Assembly: GCF_037975245.1 (NCBI RefSeq)
Contig: NC_092575.1
Coordinates: 8,526,001-8,590,000 of the forward strand
Length of the DNA stretch: 64,000 nucleotides
Source: Apostichopus japonicus
Lineage: Eukaryota > Echinodermata > Holothuroidea > Aspidochirotida > Stichopodidae
Reading direction: 5' to 3'
The position numbers and the translations under genes are program-made. Within the stretch, counting starts at the first letter, position 1. Every line of letters starts with the position of its first letter. The notes beneath the pieces were generated by a model that was given only the letters and a program-made list of their open reading frames with translations, did not search any database and was not told the DNA's origin. Shown here piece after piece: positions 50,201-57,539 of the stretch.

Positions 50201-53200
50201 ACAATAAGTAAACTTAAGATTACACATAGGATTCCAATGTCACAAAAGACTTTTAAAATAGAGCTGTTATTCTGTACAAGCAATATGATGTGCATTGTAT
50301 CTATTAGGAAGAAAATTACCAGTTCTCATTAATGAAGGGAAGAAACGTACAAGTTTTCATTGGTGAATTTGAACAGTTTATAATATGAAGTGATATCCAT
50401 TCTTTGTATTGCTAACAGTGCATGACAAAACTTGACAACAACAAAAATGCTTATCTGTAGATAATATCAAACTTTAATTTCCATGAAATTGGAAAATATG
50501 TATGATTCAGTTGAAACCAAGAACATGCAAAGTTAAATTTAAGTTTTTTTCAAGTAGTTTAATGTCATGCAGCTCTACCTTCTGAAGGTTATTGGTCAAA
50601 ATCATGGATTTGTGGTGTACAAACTTTACAGTCAGTAGATCAATAGCTGCCATGTTCTACCTCATTGTTTAATTCCATGCCAAAGGCAAAAGGAATTTGT
50701 GTGCCATGGTGTGTGTGCATGGCAGCATGCTGTTTGCGCACAGCACTGTAACAACTTGTAAAGAATAAAACTCAAAAGGTACTTGGTGGTTCAATCCCAT
50801 ACATGGTAAAGAATGCATCATAGTGAGTAGAAGAACCCTTTGTTAGCTGTTGTATACTCAATTATTTCAAAAGAATACATTGGATGAACTCCATACTTGG
50901 TATGTGGATCCACATTAGGTGAGAAGAGAACCCTATTATATTTTTGAAGATTAAAGGTCATTTGAGGTCACCAGAGTCAAAGTCTGACACCTTTAAACAT
51001 AATAACTACAAAGCCCATGCTTGAATGAACTTCATACTAATTTTGTGGATTCACCCTTAGTGAGCAGAAAAACCCTATCATGTTTGTAGTGAACACTAAA
51101 ACTTTAAAGTCAAAGCTGAGATGAACTCTTTAATTGGTGAAAAAGTAGAGGTCAAAAGTTAGCAGAGGTCAAAGTCAGAGAACTGTTTGAATAGGAAAAA
51201 CAAAGCCTCTTTGAACATCATATTAAGCTTCCACTTAGTGAGGACAAGAATGCTATTGAAATTGGTGGAGGTCAGTGATCACATAAGGTCAAAATGGATA
51301 ACTTCAAAAGGACAGCTTGGATGTAATTCTTCCTTCATATATTCTTACATATATGTAGATCCACATCATAGGTCATTTGAGGCCTTCAGAGGTCAAACTA
51401 AAAAAGGTAATATTCATAGTTAGTGTAGGTCACTTTGGTATGTACCATTATGATGATCATCTGGGATTATAACTTACCAATCTCATTTTCAATGTTATAT
51501 TTAATGACCTCATAAAGAATGTGAGAAGAAATTACTTAGCCTGTTGTCTACCTGGTTTTTGGTTGCCACAGGTAAGCAAGACCTATGCAATGAAGTTTGC
51601 ATGTGTGTCTGTGTGATGCCCTAGCTTGTAAACATGATATCTCCAGGTAGGAAACCTTAGCAGTTCTCATATTTGGCATGTGGCTTCCCTATAATTAGTA
51701 CAAGAAACGTATTGTTTGGGTGGAGGTCATTTAAGGTCATCACGGGACAAAATGTGAAAATCTTAAAAACTCTGCATCTCCATAACCTTGAACATCAAAG
51801 GAGCTCATATGCCATGTAGGATAGCCTTATGTAGTGTATAGTTTTTACACAATTTTGTGTAGGTCAGAATTCATTTAAGGTCACAAGGGGTCAAATCTTG
51901 TAATCACGATATCTCCAGATAGGAAACTTTATTGGCTCTCATATTTTGCACATGGATTAGCTATAATAAGAACAGGAACCTTATTGTTTTTAATTGAGGT
52001 CCAAGGTCATTTAGGGTCATCAGGTCACACTCTGTAAAGCCTTATCAACACAAACCATGTCAATATGATACCCAAAGATAGGTTACATCACATAGCTCAT
52101 ATTTGGCATGTGTCTATCTTAGTATCTGAGTACAAGATCCCTGTTGTTTTGTGTGGAGGTCAAAGGTCATTTGGGGTCAGCAGAGGTCAAAATATCAAAT
52201 GCATCTCATCAGGTTAACTATATTACAAATTCAATTTGAGCTATGTGTTGTTAGAGTGAACATGTAACACTAGCAACAACAAACAATATCCCTCTGTCTT
52301 TCTTTCATTGTTGTGGTATTATGTGACCAGATTCCCAGTCATCAAACCATGTAATCACTGACTCTGTTTAGATCTATACTGCTCTCCAATCTGCAGTATG
52401 AACTTCAGCCAGGGTTAGGTTGCAACTACTCTTGTGGTGTATATGTAAAGGAAAGTAACTGCTAGGAGGGGTTTCCCTCTTGTTTATTCCTTTATAAAGG
52501 AGTTTTAGAGATGATGTCTGTGTGTGTATGTCTGTGATGCCCAAGCTTTTGAGCATGATAACTCAAAAAGCACATGTTTGTTTGAAGTTCCATATCTCTG
52601 CTGCACATCACCCCTTGTGAGTGAAAAAATGCTATTGGAATTGGTGGAGGTTCAAACTCATTTTAGGTTATCAGAGATCAAGTCTGAAAACCTTGTGAAC
52701 AGGATAATTGCAAAAGTAAGACCTATGTGAACTTCTAGTTAGTAAGTACAAGATTTCTAGAGATATTGGTAGAGGTCAATGATCTCTTGAAGTCAGAGAG
52801 GTCAACCCCCCCCCTCCCCCAACCCACACACATACACACAAAGCAATGGTTGATAGCGGTAGTTCAATTGCTGCAAGCACAAGTGTGCTCTTGGTGTTAC
52901 TGGTTTGAGTCCTCCTCTGGCCAATGTAGTTTTTTTTTTACTTGTTTAAAACATTCTATTACTGTTAAAGTTACTTGTTCCTTTTTCCATATGTCAGTTG
53001 ATGAGTTTTGTGGGTAAGTGTCATTCCATGTCCTTCCATACTCATTTTTTTATAGTATCAAACTGCATCAGAGGTTGATAGTTAGTGTTTTACCATCAAT
53101 GTCTGATTGGTTTGAGGATGATGTCCCTCAAAACATATGTCAGTGTTTCAAGATATTGCAACTTGTGCCAGGTTGATGAATTTACCCATGCTACAAAGAA

Positions 53201-56200
53201 TCAAAGCAGAAGCTCATCTCAAAGGTACAGTATGTGAAAACAGTATGAACACCAAGTACATCAAAAGTACAATACAATACATGTGAAAATTAGTGCATGC
53301 CAATTTGTGTGTTTTGTGGAATGTGTTTAATGTGTGCTTAGTAACCAACCTTCACTTACCAAGATATGTAAAGTAACTGTTAATTACATTTGTTATTCCT
53401 AGCCAAGGGCAAAGATCTAGTCAATGATATGTGTGTATGTACATTTTGTATTTTAATGAGGACTTGAACAAAGGAATTGCAAGTCCTCAGATTTCATTTG
53501 GAAAGGGTTGTACGATTGACCAGCTTCAGTTTTTAAAGTCTGCAATTAACACCTTGAATAGAGATAGGGATTGGGGGGGGGGGTTACTTGAGGGCTACTG
53601 GCAATTATTCAGTGAATTTTATTGGTAGGGCATCTAATCCCTCAGTTGTGATGTATCGGTAGAAATTAAATCAATCTTCAACATACGCATTCCTTTAATT
53701 TGAGAATTCTACCTCCCCATCACTCTTTACTACTGTATAACATGAGACTTCAAACCATGTGTTAATGACAAAAGAAACACAAAGGTTTGATGTGGTATTA
53801 GCAAATGTAATTTTTGGAATACTTGTAGTAACCTTTAATGTTAATTCATTTCATTTCTCACTGTTAATATGGAAAACCTCTTCATCATCATGGTCAGATC
53901 ACAGTCTGATGACAATTGTGTTATCAGTTCACAGGCAAAAAACTCATATGAATACACTCCTGATCATGATTACAAGTCAGCAAAGGATCAGATCACAAGC
54001 ATGTTTATGGATATAAATGCTCTTATGATCTCATAACATGTGATCAGGTTTCGTAGGACAAATTTTACCATGCTGTTTTCTTTATGATGAGCATTTTTTT
54101 CCCATATGAACACATTGCCTGTTGTTTGTTGTAGATGTGAAAGGTCACTTAAGTTCCCAAAGTTCTAAAACCTTATAAACCCCAATTAATACCAAACAAA
54201 GCTTGGATGAACTGCGTACTTAACTTGTGTATTCAACTACCGAAGTATCACAACACTATTGATTTTGTATAGGTCATTCCAGGTAAATACAGCTAAACGT
54301 TTGAAAAACTTGTAAACATGATAACTACAAAACATCAGGATGAACATTATATTTAGTGTGTGGTTCTAACTTAGGAAATGCAAGAACTCTGTCGTTTTTT
54401 GGAGATGTGAAAGGTCATATCAGGTCAACAGAGGGCAGTCTGAAAACCTACTAAACCTAACAACTCTGAGCATAAAGATTGGTGAAGTTGATATGTACAG
54501 TAGCTCAAAAGTTGAAGGCAATTTGATATCAAAATTAAAAATCTTGTGTGAAGTGTTGCATTTCATATCATTTAAAAGTAGGCAAGGAATCACTAAGTTT
54601 ATTGGCTGTCTAGTTGCAACAGTGTATATATGAATTTATAACATTTGTAATCATGATACTGAAAATGTTAGCATTACAGATTAACATATATATGACATAT
54701 CTGTATGCAAAGTTCCATACTGAATTTTTGTTCTTTGTTATTATGTACCTGTGGGAATGGTTCAAACGGTACCTTTGTTATTATTTAGTATAATGGGTAT
54801 GTATTTTAATCACTAAAAATGATTTTCTATGAAGTTCTGTCAATCCCAAATTTGACTCTAGTTTTTGGCACTCTAAGAATAAGTTTGATTTGTAGTAGTT
54901 TTATCTACGTATAGTGATCAGTTTGACTAGCAATATGGTGTTGACATGTTTGTGAAACAATGACAATTTTGTGGCAAAGTTAAGCATTGTTCTTCAGTAT
55001 TTGTTTCTCTAATCGTTTGTGGTCTAACATCACATTGCACCATTTTCTCTAGGTAAGGATGTGTGTTATTGTGCATGTTGTTCATTTAGTGAAACTATCA
55101 GTACATGTGTCCATTATGTATAGAGTCACATGATATCTGTCATGATATTGTAATTTCTCTTTGCTTGTTTTGTGAAGTGATTGTGTATGATAATTGCTAA
55201 TAACTGCTGCTAAGTCATTCATTGTTCCCATTATACTATATATTTTCTCTGTATTCTTTCATAGCACTGTTTCATGTTGTTTGTAAGGTGATTGCACAAG
55301 GGCGTAGGAACCGGGGGGGCTGGGGGGGCGCCAGCCCCCCAGTGAAAAATATGGGGGGGGCGGAAGTATCGTTCCGCCCCCCCGCTCCGCAAGTCAGAAA
55401 ACCCCTTTTTCATTTCCAAATGAGAAAAAAATCTCATTTGAAGGACCAAATTGCATCTTAGGCCAGGTGAAAATGCAAAATTCTTTACAAAATGGAGTGG
55501 GTGTTGAAGTGTGCTATATTGCACCAAATTGCATGTGAGGCCACCTGGAAATGCAAAAAAATTCCAAAGGGGAGGGGGACACCCCCTCCCCTTAGACCCC
55601 TCCCCCAGGCCGGCCATCAGTCTTCAGCCCCCCCACTCAAAAGCACCTTCCTACGCCACTGTGATTGCATGTAACTATTTCTAACAAAATAATATTCTGT
55701 GTAATCACTTCAGTTTCATTTGGTTGACAAGCAATGTCTTCAAAATATGTATTTCTTTAATGCACTTTCATTGTGTCATTTCTGTCTCCTTTGCATTTGT
55801 AAGCATTAGTATGGAAGTGCTAGTTGTATAATATCATGCATGTCAGTGAAACAGCTTTTGATAGGGTATTATTCTTTTTTCATCCCTTTTCTCCAGACTA
55901 CTTTTTTACCATTCTAACATTCATTTCTGGAGTTGAGAAAGCTCTCAGTGGGAATGTTACAGTTGTTTCCAACAAATTGTTGAATCTCATATCTCCTGTA
56001 ACATTCTGCCATGTTAATCAATAAGTACATTTTCTCTGTAAAACCATCAGTCATTTCAATATTTACATAGTACTACTGGTATGACATTTGGGGAGATTAG
56101 TAATAGTGACTGCATTTGGTATTTATAACAAATAACTGTTGAAGTACTAGATGTATTTTACAATGGGAAAAGTTCAATTCTTCTTCAGTCTTACATTCAC

Positions 56201-57539
56201 ATTCTTTAATTCAATATTGTGACATTGTTTGAGCAGATTTCAACTGCAGCAATCTAGGGAGTTAATTGTCCACCATTAACCAAGTTGGATGCTATGATTT
56301 AATATTGCAGAAAATATTTGTGATTTGTGTTTGACTTGTGCAAATGAGTGTACAAGTGGAATTGTTTCCTCTTCAATTGATTGTCTGGCATGTGTTCCCT
56401 TATTGAAGATGCAAGAAATTGATGTAGTCATGATAGTTAAATTTTTGTGTGTGTATAATTAATTATATATGAAACCTTTAATGGTAAGCATGATGACTCA
56501 GAAAGTGCAACTTTATTGATTTGTTTACGGTCAAGGTGAGGTCTCGAAGAGACCAACATTGAAGAGTGATAAAAGCAGGATATCAACAAGTGTGATATAT
56601 CTGACCATTACACTTGTTAGTCAGGTCTTCTCCTTGGTAATTGCTCATTTGAAGCCAGGAGTCCATATAAGTTCTTGTGTAGCTTCTCCTTATTGTTGAT
56701 CACATAATGTCATATAATCACCATGTAATAAGTCAGAACCATAACTTGTTTGAAATTCATCCTTGCCCTGTTGGTCAACATTAGCCAGTGTAGCAAAAAA
56801 GCAAAACAGTAGTTTGTAATTCATAACAGGTACAACAAATTTTGGAAATACGATTACTGTAGGGAAATTTTCAAAAATTTTACAAATGGTTGTACTGTTA
56901 AGGCATGATCATGATCATAGTCAGGTAATAGATAACATTCTTGGTGAAATGTTTGTACGTGTACCTCTTTATGCTAAAGTATTATGACTCATGCTTTTGC
57001 TATAGACCACAGCCTTAATACAATCCAGTATTGCTATGCGCTTTAGGGAGAATATTCAAATATTGCATGGCTCCAAATTCAGTTTTTACTTGTACTTTAT
57101 TAGTACTTGTTCAGTATCAGTATTCCTCCTTCAGTGGGAAACAACATTCTCCTATACTGTACAATACTGAAGATTAACTTTGGTAGGAGGATGTCCATGT
57201 GTATGCTGAGTCTCGTCTGTGTACTGCTTTTGTAAATAGTTTCCTAAATTAAAATACTCCACACTACTTCTTAAAGAATTTTTAAAGAAAAGGATTCGTA
57301 TTAAAGTCTATTTTCTGAAGTATATCATTATCAACATACAGTACAGAGTAGAGCAACATTGCAAATGTCACTGCTTACCTCTTTCTCTCCTCCTCTTCCT
57401 TCTCTGCCGTGATTAATATGTCTCCAAATCATTATATTCTTTTTCTCCCATCTGCTTACAGAAAAAAATCATCATAATCGTCTGTGTGATTGTACTCATC
57501 CTCATTCTCGTTCTTATACTCTTCATTTTGTTGCGTTAA
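2269..57539 (+). CDS. Stx1: Syntaxin-1-type Qa-SNARE, whole gene with two alternative last exons
   Basis: Joining 2269-2298, 4792-4872, 7646-7745, 19952-20026, 26271-26344, 31329-31437, 34098-34171, 34627-34764 and 39395-39505 with either 43886-43963 or 57462-57539 gives an 870-nt frame (289 residues and stop), one residue longer than human STX1A. Family role: plasma-membrane Qa-SNARE that pairs with SNAP-25 and synaptobrevin to drive vesicle fusion, gated by Munc18. Visible landmarks are an N-peptide with Asp3, Arg4 and Leu8; an acidic run at 12-16; the Habc helices (about 28-147); the linker Leu166-Glu167 pair whose counterpart keeps vertebrate syntaxin closed; the SNARE helix (about 192-255) with zero-layer Gln227; a basic juxtamembrane stretch (KARRKK); and a C-terminal membrane anchor. 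All junctions are GT-AG and in phase. Syntaxin-1 is more likely than syntaxin-2/3/4 because the SNARE helix and Habc sequences are closest to STX1. An invertebrate single-copy orthologue is inferred. Confidence 0.96.
2790..3540 (+). repeat. Dispersed repeat R, copy 1, with an inverted right half
   Basis: 2830-2990 matches 8205-8380 in the same orientation (ACATTTCACAGAATGATAAA, then a TCTGCACGTGCATTATG core). 3040-3530 matches 8880-9300 in the opposite orientation. The ends are approximate. Confidence 0.6.
3590..4320 (+). repeat. Degenerate tandem repeat, unit about 0.3 kb, three copies
   Basis: The landmark AGYCAGTTTGTTT recurs at 3652, 3955 and 4282 (spacings 303 and 327). Around it are TTGGGG-rich stretches, CACCTCAAATGCATTT-like words and GGGGGCAAATATA. 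The first copy is partial. Confidence 0.55.
4792..4872 (+). CDS. Stx1: Syntaxin exon 2 (acidic N-terminal stretch, residues 11-37)
   Basis: This 81-nt, phase 0-0 exon encodes an acidic run (GEEEDDAND), then VSVNID and the YMEEFFAQ sequence at the start of the Ha helix. Human and fly syntaxin-1 have the same acidic-then-Met-Asp-Glu-Phe-Phe layout. The acceptor follows a pyrimidine-rich tract ending TTATTCAG, and the donor is GTGAGT. Confidence 0.95.
4873..7645 (+). other. Intron 2
   Basis: Contains the 0.8-kb repeat at 5175-5990 and a TTCCTTGCC...GGTGATGGTGTGTGTG repeat fragment at about 6585-6790. Nothing recognisable lies in 6000-6580 or 6800-7640. Confidence 0.85.
5175..5990 (+). mobile_element. 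Probable hAT-derived element, copy 1 of a pair
   Basis: Starts CAGGGCTGGAAAACCTTGCG. The whole stretch is similar to 35935-36855, including GAACCAGGTTCG, CACGGCCCAGCGC and TTCCCTTCAACTGACTCAG. The right end is undefined and no target duplication was found. Its open minus-strand frame (144 residues) is interrupted by poly-A-rich sequence in the other copy, and I do not take it as a gene. Confidence 0.5.
7646..7745 (+). CDS. Stx1: Syntaxin exon 3 (Ha helix, residues 38-71)
   Basis: This 100-nt exon starts in phase 0 and ends in phase 1, as in human STX1A. It encodes [20 protein letters not shown] and then [13 protein letters not shown], which is the first helix of the Habc domain. The acceptor is TTTTCAATACAG and the donor is GTAAGT. 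Confidence 0.97.
8190..9310 (+). repeat. Dispersed repeat R, copy 2
   Basis: The left part is similar in direct orientation to 2830-2990. The right part (8880-9300) is the reverse complement of 3040-3530. Shorter relics of the left part are at about 20300-20420 (plus) and 63868-63930 (minus). Confidence 0.6.
10600..11110 (+). repeat. AGGTCA-rich repeat family, intron 3 copy
   Basis: Contains repeated GAGGTCAAAGGCCATTTGAG, AGTCTGAAACCTTG and GAATCCTATTGAAATG words, shared with the array at 50.7-52.2 kb. Confidence 0.5.
12120..12560 (+). repeat. Dispersed repeat pair, copy 1
   Basis: About 400 bp similar to 17770-18190 in the same orientation. Shared words include TTACTGTGGT, AAATCCTCTTCAG, AAATTCATAA..TTGTCTCAACT and GTGATCAAAACA. 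Confidence 0.6.
14689..14745 (+). repeat. Three-copy 20-bp tandem repeat
   Basis: The unit is close to GCGAGGGACGGAATTTTAG, three copies with small changes. A degenerate relative (GCAAGGGACGGATTTTAATG) is at about 13940. Confidence 0.65.
16180..16800 (+). repeat. GGTAAAA-rich degenerate minisatellite
   Basis: Short units of the type GGTAAAAYTGTG recur irregularly, most densely at 16555-16770 (for example AAGGTAAAACTGTGG and GGTAAAACCATGG). Confidence 0.5.
17770..18190 (+). repeat. Dispersed repeat pair, copy 2
   Basis: Same family and orientation as 12120-12560. The element boundaries are not clear. Confidence 0.6.
19952..20026 (+). CDS. Stx1: Syntaxin exon 4 (Hb helix, residues 71-96)
   Basis: This 75-nt exon encodes [20 protein letters not shown] in the middle of the Habc bundle. 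It completes a split Lys codon from exon 3 and leaves one base (g) for exon 5. The KKTANKVR core is almost invariant in animal syntaxin-1. The donor could slip by one G (GGGTAAGT), but only the chosen cut keeps the phase with exon 5. Confidence 0.96.
20440..20960 (+). pseudogene. Eroded coding-like fragment, perhaps from a retroelement
   Basis: Less AT-rich than its surroundings. One frame reads [30 protein letters not shown] and more, between stops. It may be a retroelement gag-like remnant, possibly DIRS-type, given the DIRS-like reverse transcriptase fossil 9 kb downstream. I cannot confirm the family. Confidence 0.25.
21037..21118 (+). mobile_element. tRNA-derived SINE, 5'-truncated, plus strand
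   Basis: Has a perfect T-arm (CCGGGTTCGAATCCCGG, box B at 21047-21057) followed by a SINE body (GGAGGCTGGAAGTTTTTTCA). The D-arm and box A are missing. It is homologous to the reverse complement of 21211-21285. Confidence 0.6.
21211..21331 (-). mobile_element. tRNA-derived SINE, minus strand
   Basis: The tRNA-like head is at 21259-21329, with box A (TAGCCTAATGGTTAGGA, 21306-21322) and box B (GGTTCGAATCC, 21269-21279). The acceptor stem has two mismatches, the anticodon stem one and the T-stem one, so this is a SINE head or tRNA pseudogene and not a working tRNA. The body runs towards the AT-rich middle of the inverted pair. Confidence 0.65.
21898..25699. repeat. Nine identical copies of GTTTCGGAGGTGAC
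   Basis: Plus strand: 21898, 21929, 22301, 25282, 25301 and 25474. Minus strand: 24725, 25108 and 25686 (each is the leftmost base of a 14-bp copy). All are inside the inverted-repeat element. A second word, GTTAACGGAAA, occurs at 25319, 25494 and 25673, each within about 25 bp of a copy. Confidence 0.9.
22823..23859. mobile_element. Nested 1.04-kb inverted-repeat element
   Basis: 22823-22847 (GGCCTTGTTCACATTTAAGA...) is the exact reverse complement of 23835-23859. The GGCCTTGTT start resembles PIF/Harbinger-type ends, but no clean 3-bp TWA duplication is present (left CTT, right TAC). It contains no recognised gene. Confidence 0.6.
26086..26222 (+). repeat. AT microsatellite (TATATACATG-like)
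   Basis: Alternating TATATACATGTATATA units fill the gap between the transposon end and exon 5, leaving about 50 bp of ordinary intron sequence before the acceptor. Confidence 0.85.
26271..26344 (+). CDS. Stx1: Syntaxin exon 5 (Hb-Hc, residues 96-120)
   Basis: This 74-nt exon encodes [20 protein letters not shown] followed by RKTQ. It ends in phase 0 at a GTAAGT donor. Only 196 bp separate its acceptor (CTTTTGACAG) from the right terminal repeat of the 4.7-kb element, and the space between is mostly AT microsatellite. Confidence 0.96.
26530..29230. mobile_element. Inverted-repeat element, 2.7 kb, with TCGATAAA-rich ends
   Basis: 26530-26560 and the reverse complement of 29200-29230 match at 29 of 31 bases (CAGCACTGATTTCGCTTAAT versus CAGTACTGATTTCGCTTAAC and onward). 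Just inside each end lie AATCGATAAAA and CGGTTAAAAACG-like words. No target duplication was identified and no transposase recognised. A frame at 27631-27981 (116 residues) lies inside it and is not assigned. Confidence 0.7.
29380..29890 (+). pseudogene. Decayed DIRS-like retroelement reverse transcriptase fragment
   Basis: Across two frames with stops, the translation resembles the N-terminal reverse transcriptase region of DIRS-type tyrosine-recombinase retroelements. It reads [19 protein letters not shown], then [17 protein letters not shown], a spot equivalent to the LDLK motif (GLDTGSQS) and [12 protein letters not shown]. In intact DIRS elements these correspond to the VL..V..GY.IEF block and the LDLKDAYFHIPIHPSHQ block. 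The frame is broken at least twice and the catalytic domain is not preserved. It is inferred to be inactive. Confidence 0.55.
31329..31437 (+). CDS. Stx1: Syntaxin exon 6 (Hc helix, residues 121-157)
   Basis: This 109-nt exon encodes [20 protein letters not shown], then [16 protein letters not shown]. This is the most conserved block of the Habc domain. It ends in phase 1 at a GTGAGT donor, and the acceptor is CACTTTACAG. Confidence 0.98.
31438..34097 (+). other. Intron 6
   Basis: AT-rich, with no recognised repeat, RNA or coding feature. Confidence 0.8.
34098..34171 (+). CDS. Stx1: Syntaxin exon 7 (linker, residues 157-181)
   Basis: This 74-nt exon encodes the linker between Habc and the SNARE helix: [20 protein letters not shown] then FTQG. 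The Leu166-Glu167 pair in EELEDML lines up with human Leu165-Glu166, whose mutation opens syntaxin, so the closed-state switch looks intact. The donor is GTAAGT. Confidence 0.97.
34172..34626 (+). other. Intron 7 (455 bp, the shortest)
   Basis: No recognisable feature apart from the splice sites. Confidence 0.9.
34627..34764 (+). CDS. Stx1: Syntaxin exon 8 (N-terminal half of SNARE helix, residues 182-227)
   Basis: This 138-nt, phase 0-0 exon encodes [20 protein letters not shown] and then the heptad region up to MAMLVESQ. The last codon (34762-34764) is Gln227, the ionic zero-layer glutamine that defines Q-SNAREs. The QQAKQTL...DIEARH wording is closer to the protostome syntaxin-1 form than to the vertebrate form. 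Confidence 0.98.
35935..36855 (+). mobile_element. Probable hAT-derived element, copy 2 of a pair
   Basis: Starts CAGGGCTGGAAAACCTTGCG and is collinear with 5175-5990 in the same orientation. It is longer because of a poly-A/G stretch at 36016-36090 and an insertion at about 36640-36730. The ends on the right are not defined. Confidence 0.5.
38150..38315 (+). repeat. Degenerate 26-bp minisatellite
   Basis: The unit is close to GYGAGCTGGSCTGTWTCTCG plus CAACYT, with clear copies starting at about 38210, 38236, 38260 and 38286 and more degraded ones before. Confidence 0.6.
39395..39505 (+). CDS. Stx1: Syntaxin exon 9 (C-terminal half of SNARE helix, residues 228-264)
   Basis: This 111-nt, phase 0-0 exon encodes [20 protein letters not shown], then [17 protein letters not shown]. 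It carries the membrane-proximal SNARE layers and the basic juxtamembrane segment. Its GTAAGT donor can join either terminal exon, since both begin in phase 0 with two Lys codons. Confidence 0.98.
39506..43885 (+). other. Intron 9 (to last exon A)
   Basis: A TTCCTTGCC / AGGTCA-family fragment lies at about 41430-41660. Otherwise no recognised feature. Confidence 0.85.
43886..43963 (+). CDS. Stx1: Syntaxin alternative last exon A (membrane anchor, residues 265-289)
   Basis: A pyrimidine-rich tract and CCATAG acceptor precede 26 codons including TAA. The peptide starts [20 protein letters not shown] and ends LTKLM. It is a single-pass tail anchor with a Cys pair near the cytosolic face, at the place where vertebrate STX1A has its palmitoylatable Cys pair. 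It contains one Gly and two Thr. This is the first terminal exon downstream of exon 9. Confidence 0.94.
   Translation, partial: KKILIMICCGVLITIVAIIILTKLM
50050..50057 (+). promoter_or_regulatory. Pumilio-type element, isoform A 3' end
   Basis: TGTAAATA matches the PUF-protein binding consensus UGUANAUA. It lies 47 bases upstream of the candidate poly(A) signal. A similar arrangement stands at the end of the exon B transcript. Confidence 0.45.
50104..50109 (+). terminator. Candidate poly(A) signal, isoform A
   Basis: AATAAA is followed about 20 bases later by GT-rich sequence (TGAGTTGAGTGTGTGCTC), a normal cleavage-site layout. It is about 6.1 kb after the exon A stop. Confidence 0.45.
50670..52210 (+). 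repeat. AGGTCA-rich degenerate tandem array
   Basis: Repeated units of about 130-200 bp contain GAGGTCAAAGGTCATTTGAG-like cores, then AGTCTGAAAACCTTGTAAAC, GATAACTC, CATACTTGGTATGTGGAT and GAACCCTATTG-like words. The array starts with a TTCCATGCCAAAGGCAAAAG head. Cores are visible at about 50958, 51268, 51370, 51727, 51861, 51997 and 52157. Similar fragments are at 52540-52810, 54100-54560 and 59310-60200. Confidence 0.65.
52157..52169 (+). promoter_or_regulatory. Perfect DR1 nuclear-receptor-like site within a repeat
   Basis: AGGTCAAAGGTCA is a perfect DR1 (two AGGTCA half-sites spaced by one base), the class bound by HNF4 and RXR-type receptors. It is part of the repeat unit, so function is not implied. 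Confidence 0.4.
52847..52935 (+). mobile_element. tRNA-derived SINE, plus strand
   Basis: Has box A-like TAGCGGTAGTTCA (52854-52866), box B-like GGTTTGAGTCC (52902-52912), then CTCTGGCCAATGTAG and a T-run. The head does not fold well enough for a working tRNA. It is preceded by poly-C and CA-rich sequence. Confidence 0.5.
55297..55661. mobile_element. hAT-type MITE, 365 bp, with perfect 8-bp target duplication
   Basis: The left end is CAAGGGCGTAGGAACC and the right end, reversed, is CAGTGGCGTAGGAAGG. TGATTGCA lies immediately outside on both sides (55289-55296 and 55662-55669). Both ends continue into G-rich runs. There is no coding capacity. Confidence 0.88.
57462..57539 (+). CDS. Stx1: Syntaxin alternative last exon B (membrane anchor, residues 265-289)
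   Basis: A TCTGCTTACAG acceptor precedes 26 codons including TAA, the same length as exon A. The peptide starts [20 protein letters not shown] and ends FILLR. It is a more uniformly aliphatic anchor, with one Cys and no Gly, Thr or Ser, and ends in Arg. It lies 13.5 kb downstream of exon A. Use of this exon requires skipping exon A and its poly(A) site. Vertebrate STX2 and STX3 also use alternative terminal exons for the anchor. Confidence 0.92.
   Translation, partial: KKIIIIVCVIVLILILVLILFILLR

Larger units (their letters stand above)
50131..57461 (+). other. Region between the isoform A end and last exon B
   Basis: Intronic for isoform B. Contains the AGGTCA array and fragments, a SINE at 52847 and a hAT MITE at 55297. 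Nothing recognised in 53000-54090, 54600-55280 and 55700-57450. Confidence 0.8.

Noticed and set aside
53759-54016. Hydrophobic open frame considered as a third alternative anchor exon
   Set aside because: No acceptor with the required phase and no Lys-Lys start. Its hydrophobic part is followed by a long polar tail, unlike a syntaxin anchor.
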